Assembly (NCBI GenBank): GCA_963743825.1
Contig: CAVURC010000010.1
Location: forward strand, 309,392 to 373,391
DNA length: 64,000 nt
From: Sva-07 sp963743825
GTDB taxonomy: Bacteria > Actinomycetota > Acidimicrobiia > Acidimicrobiales > Ilumatobacteraceae
Reading direction: 5' to 3'
The notes beneath the pieces were generated by a model. The model was given only the letters and a program-made list of their open reading frames with translations, was not told the origin of the DNA and ran no database searches. The translations under genes were made by a program, and so were the position numbers. This document shows, piece after piece, positions 28,611 through 37,183 of the stretch (positions are counted from its first letter, which is position 1; the number at the start of each line of letters is the position of its first letter).

Positions 28611-29655
28611 GTGACCCCAGCTGTCGAAGCCGCTCGGCTGGATCGCCGAGGTGTCGTGTGGGGTGTGGTCGCGGTCGCGATCGTGCTCGCGCTGTCGTTC
28701 ATCGGGAGCGATCGACTGGTGTGGTTCGATGCGGCACTCGTCGGCTACCTGTTCGGCATCGTGTTCGCCGTGTTCGGCGTGGTGTACCGCTACTCGGTGT
28801 GGCTCCGTCGGCCATCGACGGCCATGTTGAACCGACGAGGGTGGGATGCGTTCCGTCAGCGCAAAGCTCACAACGCGGCCGCGTCTGCCGTCGCTGGTCG
28901 CCACGCAACTGTTGACCCAGGGCTTCATCCGGCGCCGATCGAGGGCACGTTGGCTCGCACACCAACTCGTGTTCTGGGGCTGCATCCTCGCCGGACTCGT
29001 CACGTTCCCGTTGACACTGGGACTGTTGCACTTCGAGAGCGTCGACCAGCAGGCCGATCGCTACCAGGTGTTCGTGTCACGTGTCGGAACGCTGCACTTC
29101 GACGCCGAGAGCATTCTCGGTTGGCTCATCTTCCACGCGGTCGACATCGCCGCCGTCCTCGTGCTCGCCGGAGTGTTCATCTTCCTGCGCCGACGCCTGC
29201 GCGACCCGGGAGCACTCGCAGTCGAGCGCTCCGGTGACTTCCTGGCTCTGGCCGGGCTGTTCGCCGTGTCGGTCACCGGGCTGTTCCTGACCGTGTCGAG
29301 CATGTGGCTCGAAGGCCGGTACTACTCGGCGCTGAACACGATCCACGCACTCACGGTGATCCTCGGGCTGATGTACCTGCCGTTCGGGAAGCTGTTCCAC
29401 ATCTTCCAGCGGCCCGGCAATCTCGGCGTCGCCTACTACAAACGAGCCAACGCCGAGGGCAAGCCGGCGGTGTGCCGTCGATGCGGTGACGACTTCGCCA
29501 GCGCACAGCAGATCGCCGACCTCCAAGAGGTCCTGCCGCAGATCGGGTTCGACTACGACATCGCCGGTGGCGGCAACTATCAGGACACCTGCCCCCGGTG
29601 CCGGCGCTCACAGGTGACCCTCGCCCAGTCGGCGCGGGTGGGAGGTTTCGGCTGA
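28611..29655 (+). pseudogene. NarI-like cytochrome b membrane subunit with C-terminal CxxC pair, frameshifted
   Basis: About 348 residues from the GTG at 28611. Two helices lie in the first frame (VVWGVVAVAIVLALSFIG, ALVGYLFGIVFAVFGVVY). The frame breaks near 28860 and continues at SLVATQLLTQGFIRRRS. Four more helices follow, each with His usable for heme b: WLAHQLVFWGCILAGLV, GWLIFHAVDIAAVLVLA, FLALAGLFAVSVTGLFL and NTIHALTVILGLMYLPFGK ending LFHIF. The LPFGKLFHIF segment is typical of NarI/HdrE/DsrM-like quinone-reactive cytochromes. The tail has CRRCGDD and, 45 residues later, CPRCRRS: a likely zinc ribbon. The stop overlaps the next start, so it is probably the membrane anchor of the following enzyme. 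Confidence 0.7.
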
Positions 29656-31835
29656 TGGCACGACCACCGATCACCGACGACGAACTCATCGCCAGATACG
29701 GCCCGCACCTCAACGAGGCGCCGCCCGGAGGCTGGAACGCCGGCCTCGAAGTCGACCGTGTCGTGCAGACGCACTGCTGCTTCTGCGGCCAACAGTGCGG
29801 CATCAAGCTGAAGGTGCACGACAACGAAGTCGTCGGCTTCGAGCCGTGGTACGAGTTCCCGTTCAACGAGGGCAAGCTCTGCCCGAAGGGCGTGAAGCGC
29901 TATCTGCAGGGCAGCCACCCCGACCGGCTGTTGCACCCGATGGAACGCGATCCGGCGTCGCCCGACGGATTCCGGCGGATCAGCTGGGACGACGCACTCG
30001 ACAAGGTGGTCGGCGAGATTCGCCGCATCCAGGCCGACTACGGCGACGACGCGTTCGCGATGCTGTCCGGTGTCTCGCTGACCAATGAAAAGAGCTACCT
30101 CATCGGCAAGTTCGCCCGGCTCGCCTTGCACACCGCGAACCTCGACTACAACGGGCGGTTCTGCATGGTGTCGGCGGGCGCCGGCAACAAGAAAGCGCTC
30201 GGCGTCGACCGGGCACCCAACCCGTGGAGCGACATCCCGCTCGCCGATGTGGTCTGGATCGCCGGCTCGAACGTGGCCGAGACGTTCCCGATCACCACGA
30301 GCTACATCTGGCGGGCCCGCGACCGTGGCGCGAAGCTCATCGTGCAGGACCCGCGGGTCGTACCGCTGGCGAGAACCGCCGACCTGTTCCTGCCCGTCCG
30401 ACCAGGATCGGACTCGGCGTTGTTCGGGGCGGTACTGCACACCCTGATCCGTCGCGACTGGGTCGACCACGACTTCATCGACGCACACACCGTCGGCTTC
30501 GACGAGGCCGCCGCAACGGTTGCCGACATGACTCCGCAGTGGGCGGCCGGGATCACCGGGGTGCCTGCCGCCCGCATCGAGGAAGCAGCAGAGCTCTGGG
30601 GGACCTCGGCAACCGGGATGCTGCTGCACGCCCGCGGGATCGAGCAACAGTCCAAGGGCGTCGACAACGTGGTGTCGGCGATCAACCTCGGCTTGGCGAC
30701 CGGCAAGTTCGGCAAGCCCGGATGTGGCGTGTCGACCATCACGGGGCAGGGCAACGGCCAAGGTGGCCGCGAGCACGGCCACAAGTGCGACCAGCTCCCC
30801 GGCAACCGCGACATCACCAACCCCGAGCACCGTGCCCACGTCGCACGGGTCTGGGGCTGTGACGAGTCGGAGATCCCCGGCAAGGGCATCCCGGCTGAGG
30901 AGATCATCGAGGCAATCCACGCCGGCGAGATCAAGGGGTTGCTGTCGATCTGCTTCAACCCCGTCGTGTCGGCACCCGATTCGAACTTCACGCGAGAAGC
31001 ACTCGACAAGCTCGAGTTCTACGCCGTCATCGACTTCTTCCTCTCCGAATCCGCCCATCACGCCGATGTCGTGCTGCCCGGCTCGCTCCACGAGGAGGAC
31101 GAGGGCACGTCCACCAGCGGCGAGGGGCGCATCATCAAGATCAACGCGGCCGTCGAACCACCCGGCGAAGCGCACCTGGACTGGCAGATCCTGCTCGACA
31201 TCGCCGAACGTCTCGGAAAAGCGGAGTACTTCCCGTACACGAACACCGAGGAGATCTTCGAAGAGCTCCGCCTGGCGTCGGCCGGCGGAACCGCCGACTA
31301 CAAGGGTGCGACGTGGCAGCGCATCGAAGACGAGATGGGCTTGTTCTGGCCGATCCCCGAAGACGGGCACCCGGGCACCCCGCGCCTGTTCGAGGGCGGC
31401 AAGTTCTACCATCCCGACGGCAAGGCCCGCTTCCATGCCGTGCCCTTCCGTGAGTCGGCCGAAGTCGTCGACGACGAGTACCCGATCTGGCTCACCACCG
31501 GCCGAGTGGTCAGCCAATACCTGTCGGGCACCCAGACCCGGCGCATCGCCAGCCTCGTCGACCAGTACCCCGAACCACTGTGCGAGATGCACCCGCAGCT
31601 CGCCGAACGACTCGCTGTCGCCGATGGCGACCACGTGATCGTCACCTCACGGCGTGGCACGATGACGCTGCCGGCCCATGTGGTCAACACCATCCGCCCC
31701 GACACCGTGTTCATCCCATATCACTGGCCGGGCGCGAAGGCCGCCAATCAGCTCACCAACCGAGCGGTCGACCCGATCTCGAAGATGCCCGAGTTCAAGG
31801 TCGCCGCGGTGCGGATCGAACGAGCCGACGCGTGA
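29655..31835 (+). CDS. NasC/NarB-type molybdopterin oxidoreductase (catalytic subunit)
   Basis: 726 residues, no signal peptide, hence cytoplasmic. A [4Fe-4S] site lies at C41-x2-C44-x3-C48-x27-C76 (THCCFCGQQCGIK, then GKLCPKGVKRYL). The Mo ligand is probably Cys170 in YNGRFCMVSAG, as in NapA/NasC/FdhF enzymes and unlike the Asp enzyme at 20587. MGD-binding segments include VWIAGSNVAETFPITTSYIW, TGKFGKPGCGVSTITGQGN, PGSLHEEDEGTSTSGEGR and YPIWLTTGRVVSQYLSGTQT. Closest in character to assimilatory nitrate reductases, but its neighbours are respiratory membrane proteins. It starts within the stop of the cytochrome gene, and its end overlaps the FeS subunit by 4 nt. Confidence 0.87.
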   Translation: MARPPITDDELIARYGPHLNEAPPGGWNAGLEVDRVVQTHCCFCGQQCGIKLKVHDNEVVGFEPWYEFPFNEGKLCPKGVKRYLQGSHPDRLLHPMERDPASPDGFRRISWDDALDKVVGEIRRIQADYGDDAFAMLSGVSLTNEKSYLIGKFARLALHTANLDYNGRFCMVSAGAGNKKALGVDRAPNPWSDIPLADVVWIAGSNVAETFPITTSYIWRARDRGAKLIVQDPRVVPLARTADLFLPVRPGSDSALFGAVLHTLIRRDWVDHDFIDAHTVGFDEAAATVADMTPQWAAGITGVPAARIEEAAELWGTSATGMLLHARGIEQQSKGVDNVVSAINLGLATGKFGKPGCGVSTITGQGNGQGGREHGHKCDQLPGNRDITNPEHRAHVARVWGCDESEIPGKGIPAEEIIEAIHAGEIKGLLSICFNPVVSAPDSNFTREALDKLEFYAVIDFFLSESAHHADVVLPGSLHEEDEGTSTSGEGRIIKINAAVEPPGEAHLDWQILLDIAERLGKAEYFPYTNTEEIFEELRLASAGGTADYKGATWQRIEDEMGLFWPIPEDGHPGTPRLFEGGKFYHPDGKARFHAVPFRESAEVVDDEYPIWLTTGRVVSQYLSGTQTRRIASLVDQYPEPLCEMHPQLAERLAVADGDHVIVTSRRGTMTLPAHVVNTIRPDTVFIPYHWPGAKAANQLTNRAVDPISKMPEFKVAAVRIERADA

Positions 31836-32463
31836 GGTACGGAATCGACGACTCACCGGTGTTCGTCATCGACCAGAGCCGATGCATCGGATGCGAGGCA
31901 TGTGTGCAGGCCTGCATGGAGTGCGGCACCCATCGGGGCCAGTCGCTGATCCATCTCGAGCGGATCGACCGCGTCACCGGAGCACCCAGACCGCGCCGAT
32001 GGTGTGCATGCACTGCGAGGACCCGACCTGTGCCCAGGTGTGCCCTGCCGACGCCATCAAACAGACCGAAGAAGGCATCGTGCAGTCCGCTCTCAAGCCC
32101 CGCTGCATCGGCTGCTCCAATTGCGTGCTGGCGTGCCCGTTCGGTGTCCCCAAGTACGTCGCCGAGTTCGACCAGATGATGAAGTGCGACATGTGCACCG
32201 ACCGCACCTCGGAGGGCTATGCCCCGATGTGCGCATCGGTATGCCCGAGCGAAGCACTCTGGTACGGCACCGTCGAACAGTTCAACGAGAACCGGCGCGG
32301 CTCCCTGCTGCGCGATTTCCTGTTCGGGCGCCAACAGGTCACCACCAAGGTGTACACGGTCGTCGACGACCTCGATCTCGGCGCACTCGACGTGATCGCC
32401 GGTGAACGACGCAACTGGCTCGACGATCCGTTCGGCCTCGAGGAAGCAAAGGGCTCTGGATGA
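31832..32463 (+). pseudogene. four-cluster [4Fe-4S] electron-transfer subunit, frameshifted
   Basis: About 210 residues from the GTG at 31832 (GTGA overlap with the previous stop). Four Cys groups of the HycB/DmsB type are visible: CIGCEACVQACMECG, CMHCEDPTCAQVCPADAI, CIGCSNCVLACPFGVP and CDMCTDRTSEGYAPMCASVC. The frame breaks near 31980, where one base seems missing: RVTG should run into STQTAPMVCMHC. The C-terminus (RQQVTTKVYTVVDDLDLG) is unremarkable. It likely carries electrons between the Nas-type catalytic subunit and the Rieske or cytochrome b subunits. Confidence 0.82.
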
Positions 32464-32972
32464 GTGCCACGGAAGAAACCGACGACGGCGTCCGACCGGT
32501 CTGGAAGCGCGACTTCCCCTACGAGGCGGCTGCCGAGGAGGAGGTGACGCGCCGGGAGTTCACCCGCTACCTCGTGCTCGGCGCGGGCACCATGGCGGCG
32601 GCCAACGTCGGACTCGCCGCATGGACGCAGCTGCGCGAAATCAACACCGGCGAACCACGCGCCATCGTTGCGCTCGACGAGGTCGGGGTCGGCGACACCT
32701 TCCTGTTCCGCTACCCCGAAGACCGCGATCCCGCGGTGCTGCTGCGACTCACCGACGACCAGGTCGTCGCGTTCAGCCAGAAGTGCACCCATCTCGGCTG
32801 CGTCGTGTACTACCAGCCCGATGAGGCGCGCTGGCACTGTCCGTGCCACGAAGGCAACTTCGACGAGGCCACCGGGGCCGTCATCTCGGGGCCGCCGACA
32901 CGACCGCTCGGCCGTATCACCGTCGAGATCCGCGACGACGGACAGATCTGGGCCCTCGGGAGGGTGGAATGA
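32460..32972 (+). CDS. Rieske [2Fe-2S] protein with Tat-type anchor
   Basis: 170 residues. The N-terminus has a twin-arginine anchor (TRREFTRYLVLGAGTMAAAN). The Rieske motifs CTHLGC and CPCHEG bind the [2Fe-2S] cluster, with a short 19-residue spacing as in QcrA-like proteins; PPTRPLGRITVEI closes the fold. It overlaps both neighbours by 4 nt. There is no cytochrome bc1 gene nearby, so it probably passes electrons within the Nas-type complex or to the quinone site of the NarI-like subunit (inference). Confidence 0.88.
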   Translation: MSATEETDDGVRPVWKRDFPYEAAAEEEVTRREFTRYLVLGAGTMAAANVGLAAWTQLREINTGEPRAIVALDEVGVGDTFLFRYPEDRDPAVLLRLTDDQVVAFSQKCTHLGCVVYYQPDEARWHCPCHEGNFDEATGAVISGPPTRPLGRITVEIRDDGQIWALGRVE

Positions 32973-33173
32973 GAACATCAGCGCGCCGGCCGACGAGCCT
33001 CCTCGGCGGTGTTGCTGTACGTCATCATTCTCGTCGCGTTCCAGGTGTTCCTGATCACTGTCGTGGTCGAGGCGTTCCAAACCGACAACGAGTCGCTCGC
33101 GTGGGCAACCGCTGCGGTTTCCGTCGCGCTCGCCGCGGGTTCGGTCGCATTCGTGAAGTTCTTCAGACCATGA
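32969..33173 (+). pseudogene. small two-helix membrane protein (DUF6755-like), frameshifted near the N-terminus
   Basis: The ATG at 32969 overlaps the Rieske stop (ATGA) and gives MRTSARRPTS. The frame that carries the real protein is one base off from about 32998 and reads SAVLLYVIILVAFQVFLITV, VVEAFQTDNESLAW and ATAAVSVALAAGSVAFVKFF, ending at 33173. Two hydrophobic helices fill about 65 residues. The family seems to occur beside Rieske and FeS genes; I recall the DUF6755 name but am not certain. Probably a small structural subunit of the membrane complex. Confidence 0.55.
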
Positions 33174-34264
33174 CGGTCGCGGCCGAGACGGCGGGCGGTA
33201 CCTCCCCGGCGAGCCCGGTCGCCACCCTGTTTCCCGGGTACTTCGCCCTCGTCATGGCCACGGGCATCATCGCGATCGGTGCGCTCCAGCAGGACATTCG
33301 CTGGCTCGCCGACGGGCTGTACGTCGTGGCCGCGACGGCCTATGTCGTACTGACTGTCCTCGTGATCGCCAGGCTCGTCCTGTACCGCCTGCTTCTCGTC
33401 GCCGACCTGACCAGTCATGCCAAGGGCTTTGCGTTCCTCACCATCGTCGCAGGCACCAACGTGCTCGGCAGCGCCTCGGCGCTGATCCACGGCTGGTGGG
33501 GGCTTGCGCGAGGGATGTGGTGGGCCGGCATCGTGTTGTGGGTCGTCCTGCTCTACACGGCCCTCATCGGCGTGATCCTCAAGCGCGACAAGCCCACGTT
33601 GGGCACAGGCATCAACGGCACCTGGTTCCTGCTCACGGTCTCCACCCAGTCCATCGCAGTCCTGGGAGCGCTGCTGCTCGGACGCGAACCGAACGATCTC
33701 CTCGCGTTCGTCAGTCTCACCTTGTTCCTGCTGGGCATCGTGCTGTACCTCATCGTCATGACGATGGTCTTTCTCCGCTGGACCTTCCAACCATTGGAAG
33801 CGACGACTGCGGATCCACCGGCATGGATTGCCGCCGGCGCCGTCGCCATCACCGTGCTCGCCGGCTCCAATCTGCTCGCCGGTCGTTCGGTCTCACCGCG
33901 AATCGAACGACTGGCCCCGGCCATCGAGGCGTTCGTGATGCTCGCCTGGGGAACTGCGACCTTCTGGTTCCCGCTCATGATCGCCATCGGCATCTGGCGA
34001 CACCTCGTCGCGAAGGTCCCACTCCGATACCACCCGTCGTACTGGTCGCTCGTGTTCCCCCTCGGCATGTATGGCGCAGCCACCTTCAAGATGCTCGCCG
34101 TGATCGACCTCGACGACCTCGACCGGATCCCGGAGATCGCGCTCGTCATCGCGTTCATCGCCTGGTCGGCCGCGTTCGTCGGACTCTGTTGGCAAGGGAT
34201 CAGCGCGGCGCGATCGCGACCTCTCCTCATCGGATCCACCCACCAACCGCGCCGCTCGTCGTGA
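33170..34264 (+). CDS. TDT/SLAC1-family transporter (TehA-like)
   Basis: 364 residues, about ten hydrophobic helices. The first contains the family motif LFPGYFALVMATGIIAIGAL. Others include GFAFLTIVAGTNVLGSASAL, GINGTWFLLTVSTQSIAVLG and YWSLVFPLGMYGAATFKML with the typical WSLVFPLGMY signature. Family members include TehA, Mae1 and the plant anion channel SLAC1, which passes nitrate and chloride. ATGA overlap with the preceding gene puts it in the operon, so nitrate or nitrite transport is a reasonable inference; C4-dicarboxylate or sulfite transport is the alternative. Confidence 0.82.
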   Translation: MTVAAETAGGTSPASPVATLFPGYFALVMATGIIAIGALQQDIRWLADGLYVVAATAYVVLTVLVIARLVLYRLLLVADLTSHAKGFAFLTIVAGTNVLGSASALIHGWWGLARGMWWAGIVLWVVLLYTALIGVILKRDKPTLGTGINGTWFLLTVSTQSIAVLGALLLGREPNDLLAFVSLTLFLLGIVLYLIVMTMVFLRWTFQPLEATTADPPAWIAAGAVAITVLAGSNLLAGRSVSPRIERLAPAIEAFVMLAWGTATFWFPLMIAIGIWRHLVAKVPLRYHPSYWSLVFPLGMYGAATFKMLAVIDLDDLDRIPEIALVIAFIAWSAAFVGLCWQGISAARSRPLLIGSTHQPRRSS

Positions 34265-35319
34265 TCGCACTTGCGATCGCCAGCGTGATCGCGGCGGTCG
34301 TGGCGCTGCTGGCAACTCGTGGGCTGATCGGTTTGCTCGCCGAACGTGGTGTCAGCCAGCCGATCCTCCAGCAGAACTCGGCGAACGCTGTGGTACCGCC
34401 ACATGAACACAAGGCAGGCACGCCCACGATGGGCGGTCTGGCGATCCTGGCTGCTGCGCTCGCCGGGTATCTGATCAGTCACATCCGCGCCGGGGTGGTG
34501 TTCTCCGACCAGACGGTGGTGGTGATCGCCGGGATCTTGGTCATGGCCGGGTTCGGCCTCGTCGACGACACGATGAAGATTCGAGCACGACAGAACCGGG
34601 GCGTGTACTGGAAGGTCAAGGGCCTGGTGTCCTACCTGATGTCGCTCGGCATCGCAGCAGTACTCGTGGCGACGACCGACATCGACACCCGGCTGTCGCT
34701 GACCCGCGCCGATCTGCCCGGCTGGGAACTCGGGCCCGTGCTCTGGGTGTTCTGGGCCGGCACGATCATCTTCGCCACCACCAACGCAGTGAACGTCACC
34801 GATGGTCTCGATGGCCTGGCCGCCGGCTCGGCGCTGCTCGGGTTCCTTGCCTTCACCGGCATCGCGTTCTGGGCGTTGCGCAACCCGTCGATCTACGGCG
34901 ACGTCGTCAATCCCTACGACCTCGCCGTGCTGGCAGCCGCGTTCGCCGGTGCGTGCGGCGGCTTCCTGTGGTGGAACGCCGCGCCGGCGCGGATCTTCAT
35001 GGGTGATGTCGGCGCGCTCGCGTTGGGCACGGCACTCGCACTGCTGGCCTTGACGACGAACACCCAACTCCTCCTGCTGCTCATCTGCGGTATCAACGTG
35101 ATCGAGGCGGGCTCGGTCGGGTTGCAGATGGTGGTCTTCCGGGCGTCAGGACGACGGCGGCGACTCTTTCGCATCTCGCCGATCCATCACCACTTCGAAC
35201 TGGTCGGCTGGCCCGAGACCACCGTGATCATCCGCTTCTGGCTCATCTCCGGCGCCTGTGTCGCTGCCGCCGTGATGATCTTCGTCGCTGACTTCACCGA
35301 TCAGCGCGCGCTGCCCTGA
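34261..35319 (+). CDS. mraY: MraY-type phospho-N-acetylmuramoyl-pentapeptide transferase
   Basis: 352 residues, GTG start overlapping the previous stop (GTGA). Conserved MraY features: HEHKAGTPTMGGLAILAA, the Asp pair in AGFGLVDDTMKIRARQNRG, NAVNVTDGLDGLAAGSALLG, AAPARIFMGDVGALALGTAL and the His-rich loop ISPIHHHFELVGWPE. It transfers phospho-MurNAc-pentapeptide to undecaprenyl phosphate in the membrane. It is not in a division and cell wall (dcw) cluster, and its place at the end of a respiratory operon is odd; it may be a second copy or a misplaced essential gene. Confidence 0.87.
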   Translation: MIALAIASVIAAVVALLATRGLIGLLAERGVSQPILQQNSANAVVPPHEHKAGTPTMGGLAILAAALAGYLISHIRAGVVFSDQTVVVIAGILVMAGFGLVDDTMKIRARQNRGVYWKVKGLVSYLMSLGIAAVLVATTDIDTRLSLTRADLPGWELGPVLWVFWAGTIIFATTNAVNVTDGLDGLAAGSALLGFLAFTGIAFWALRNPSIYGDVVNPYDLAVLAAAFAGACGGFLWWNAAPARIFMGDVGALALGTALALLALTTNTQLLLLLICGINVIEAGSVGLQMVVFRASGRRRRLFRISPIHHHFELVGWPETTVIIRFWLISGACVAAAVMIFVADFTDQRALP

Positions 35320-35366
35320 CGACGCTGTTCGTCGTCGGATGGTGTGGTTCAGCTGCGGTCAGCGGA

Positions 35367-36179
35367 TCAGTTCGACCAGCTCTCGGCGAGAAAGCCGAGC
35401 AGTTCGTCCTGGAAGAGCCGATCGCTGGGAGCCATGCCGTGGTCGCCGATGCCCACCACTCGCGATTCGGCGCCGGGGATGAGGGATGCCAGCCGAGCGG
35501 CATCGCCGTCTCCGTCGTCGTTGCCTCCGTTGAGCACCAGGACCGAGACGCCGGCGACTCGTTCCCAGGGGCCCGTGATCGGGTCGACGCCGATCATCGC
35601 CGCACCGATCGAGTCGAAGTCGTGGACGGGGTCGAGGCGCGCGAACGCCCGAAACGATTTGTACTCGGGGTGAGCGGCGAAGTCGTTGGATTGGAAGCAC
35701 TCCCCACACCCGTGAATCCACTCATCGTTCCCTCCACCGAAGATGCCAGGGCCCACACCGCACAGGGCGACCGATCGCAGTCGATCATCGATCCCGAGGA
35801 GCCGGGCCGCCGTCAGACCACCCATCGAGTAGCCGACGACATCGACCTCATCGGCGCCGACAGCGTCGAGGACGCACGCCACATCTCGGGCATGGGCGTC
35901 GTCCCGGTACGACCGAGGATCCGATGATCGACCCGATCGTCCATGACCTCGTGCATCGACGCCGATGACCCGAGCTCCCGCACCCTGCAACCGCGACGAA
36001 ATCGTCGGCCCGGGCAGTGGCGAGATGCGGCCGGTGCCGTCGTCAGCAAAGTGTGTGTCGAAGTTGCTGATCGAGGTCATGCTCACGCCGTGCACCAGTA
36101 CGACGACCGGGCCGCTTCCTTCCGCATCGGAGAACCAGATCTCGGTGCCGTCGAACGACGCCACCGTACGTGCGTCCAT
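35367..36179 (-). CDS. alpha/beta hydrolase
   Basis: 270 residues from the ATG at 36179. The oxyanion-hole region is VVVLVHGVSMTS and the strand and turn GARVIGVDARGHGRSGRSSD follows. The nucleophile elbow is VVGYSMGGLTAARLLG (Ser in G-Y-S-M-G). The acid is probably in LVLNGGNDDGDGD and the catalytic His in VVGIGDHGMAPSDRLF. This is a complete triad. Substrate unknown. Divergent from the toxin-antitoxin pair at 36289. Confidence 0.87.
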   Translation of the reverse strand: MDARTVASFDGTEIWFSDAEGSGPVVVLVHGVSMTSISNFDTHFADDGTGRISPLPGPTISSRLQGAGARVIGVDARGHGRSGRSSDPRSYRDDAHARDVACVLDAVGADEVDVVGYSMGGLTAARLLGIDDRLRSVALCGVGPGIFGGGNDEWIHGCGECFQSNDFAAHPEYKSFRAFARLDPVHDFDSIGAAMIGVDPITGPWERVAGVSVLVLNGGNDDGDGDAARLASLIPGAESRVVGIGDHGMAPSDRLFQDELLGFLAESWSN

Positions 36180-36252
36180 GTCCACCAACCATAGGTGTGC
36201 GACCGGAACGTGTACACCCCCGATCACCTCGCCAAGCTCCGGCACCACGAAG

Positions 36253-36269
36253 TCGACTAGTCGTCGACG
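36253..36269 (+). promoter_or_regulatory. palindromic candidate operator of the toxin-antitoxin operon
   Basis: GTCGACTAGTCGTCGAC contains the perfect 10-bp palindrome CGACTAGTCG (36254-36263) between two GTCGAC palindromes. It ends 19 nt before the antitoxin start. Phd-type antitoxins bind such sites to repress their own operon; the assignment is inference. Confidence 0.4.
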
Positions 36270-36288
36270 AGTCGGTACGCTGGCGGAG

Positions 36289-36531
36289 ATGAAGCAGTTG
36301 GGCGCATACGAGGCCAAGACGCATCTGTCACGCATCCTCGACGAGGTGGAACAGGGCGAGTCGTTCATGATCAGCAAGCACGGACGCCCCGTGGCCGTGC
36401 TGCTTCCCGCAGCAAGATCCGCTCCGCAGTTGCCCCCTGGTGAGGTGATCGCGCGCCTGCGCAGCAACCGACTGGGCAGAACTCTCGGCGATGTCAGCAT
36501 CCGGGAACTGATCGACGATGGCCGTCGCTGA
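36289..36531 (+). CDS. Phd/YefM-family antitoxin
   Basis: 80 residues. The opening MKQLGAYEAKTHLSRILDEV followed by GESFMISKHGRPVAVLLPA is the Phd/YefM DNA-binding domain. The C-terminal tail (PGEVIARLRSNRLGRTLGD) would bind and neutralise the toxin. It overlaps the PIN-domain gene by 14 nt, the standard antitoxin-toxin order. Confidence 0.88.
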   Translation: MKQLGAYEAKTHLSRILDEVEQGESFMISKHGRPVAVLLPAARSAPQLPPGEVIARLRSNRLGRTLGDVSIRELIDDGRR

Positions 36532-36952
36532 GCCGTTCGTCGTCGATGCCTCAATCACGTTGAGTTGGTGCTTCGAGGACGAGTCGTCACCATCCGCGGA
36601 TGCCGTGCTCGCGCGTCTCGAGCATGACCGAGCGGTTGCCCCCTCGGTCTGGACGCTCGAGGTCTCCAACGCGATTCGATCAGCGCAGCGACGCGGTCGG
36701 CTCAGCGAAGCGGAGACGCCTGCGCTCGTTGCGCTGCTGCTCGCGCTGCCGATCGACGTCGACGACGGGCTCACCCTCGACGACTCGACCGGACGCGTGC
36801 TGCAGCTCGCTCGCTCGTTCGACTTGTCGACGTACGACGCCGCATACCTCGACCTCGCGCTGCGGCGTGGGCTGCCCATCGCGTCGGTCGACGATCGCCT
36901 CGTGGCAGCTGCGCTGGCGGCGGGGGTCGCCGTGCTCGACACGCTGGAGTGA
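36518..36952 (+). CDS. PIN-domain toxin (VapC-like)
   Basis: 144 residues. Acidic residues of the PIN nuclease site are in place: Asp10 in FVVDASITLSWCFED, Glu in WTLEVSNAIRSAQRRG, Asp in LSTYDAAYLDLALRRGLP and the final Asp in ASVDDRLVAAALAAGV. VapC toxins are Mg2+-dependent ribonucleases, often cutting tRNA. Overlap with the Phd-type antitoxin gene indicates translational coupling. The molecular target is unknown. Confidence 0.9.
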   Translation: MAVAEPFVVDASITLSWCFEDESSPSADAVLARLEHDRAVAPSVWTLEVSNAIRSAQRRGRLSEAETPALVALLLALPIDVDDGLTLDDSTGRVLQLARSFDLSTYDAAYLDLALRRGLPIASVDDRLVAAALAAGVAVLDTLE

Positions 36953-36995
36953 CGATCACCTCCGAGCCGGTCGGCCGGTGTTGCTACCGCAACCG

Positions 36996-37021
36996 CCGGT
37001 CGTCGAGCAGTCGACGACCGG
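36996..37021. terminator. 11-bp perfect hairpin between convergent genes
   Basis: CCGGTCGTCGA (36996-37006), the loop GCAG, then TCGACGACCGG (37011-37021). It lies between the end of the toxin gene and the end of the small minus-strand gene, so it can serve both. No T-tract. Confidence 0.5.
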
Positions 37022-37024
37022 CCG

Positions 37025-37183
37025 TCAACGGCCGGGTTGAGCCGCCCGCCGCTTCTTCCGCGCCCGACGCTCGACGACCTCACTGACGGTCAGCGCGACC
37101 GCGGCCGCGACCAGCCCGGCCACGATGCCGAAGGCGAGCCAGACGAGGACGCCCACGGCGAGCACCACTACCAGCCAGATCAT
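37025..37183 (-). CDS. small hypothetical membrane protein
   Basis: 52 residues from the ATG at 37183 (60 from the ATG at 37207). Two short hydrophobic stretches (MIWLVVVLAVGVLVWLAFG, IVAGLVAAAVALTVSEVV) are followed by a strongly basic tail (ERRARKKRRAAQPGR), a positive-inside pattern. No family is recognised. The reading frame could be chance, but the helix-plus-basic-tail pattern is unlikely in a shadow frame. Confidence 0.45.
   Translation of the reverse strand: MIWLVVVLAVGVLVWLAFGIVAGLVAAAVALTVSEVVERRARKKRRAAQPGR

Noticed and set aside
29580..31634. 684-codon minus-strand open frame opposite the Nas-type molybdoenzyme
   Set aside because: Same shadow effect; no recognisable domain, and the plus-strand protein is clearly real.
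31832..32463. Programmed ribosomal frameshift in the FeS subunit
   Set aside because: No slippery heptamer or downstream pseudoknot recognised; similar one-base breaks occur in many unrelated genes of the window.
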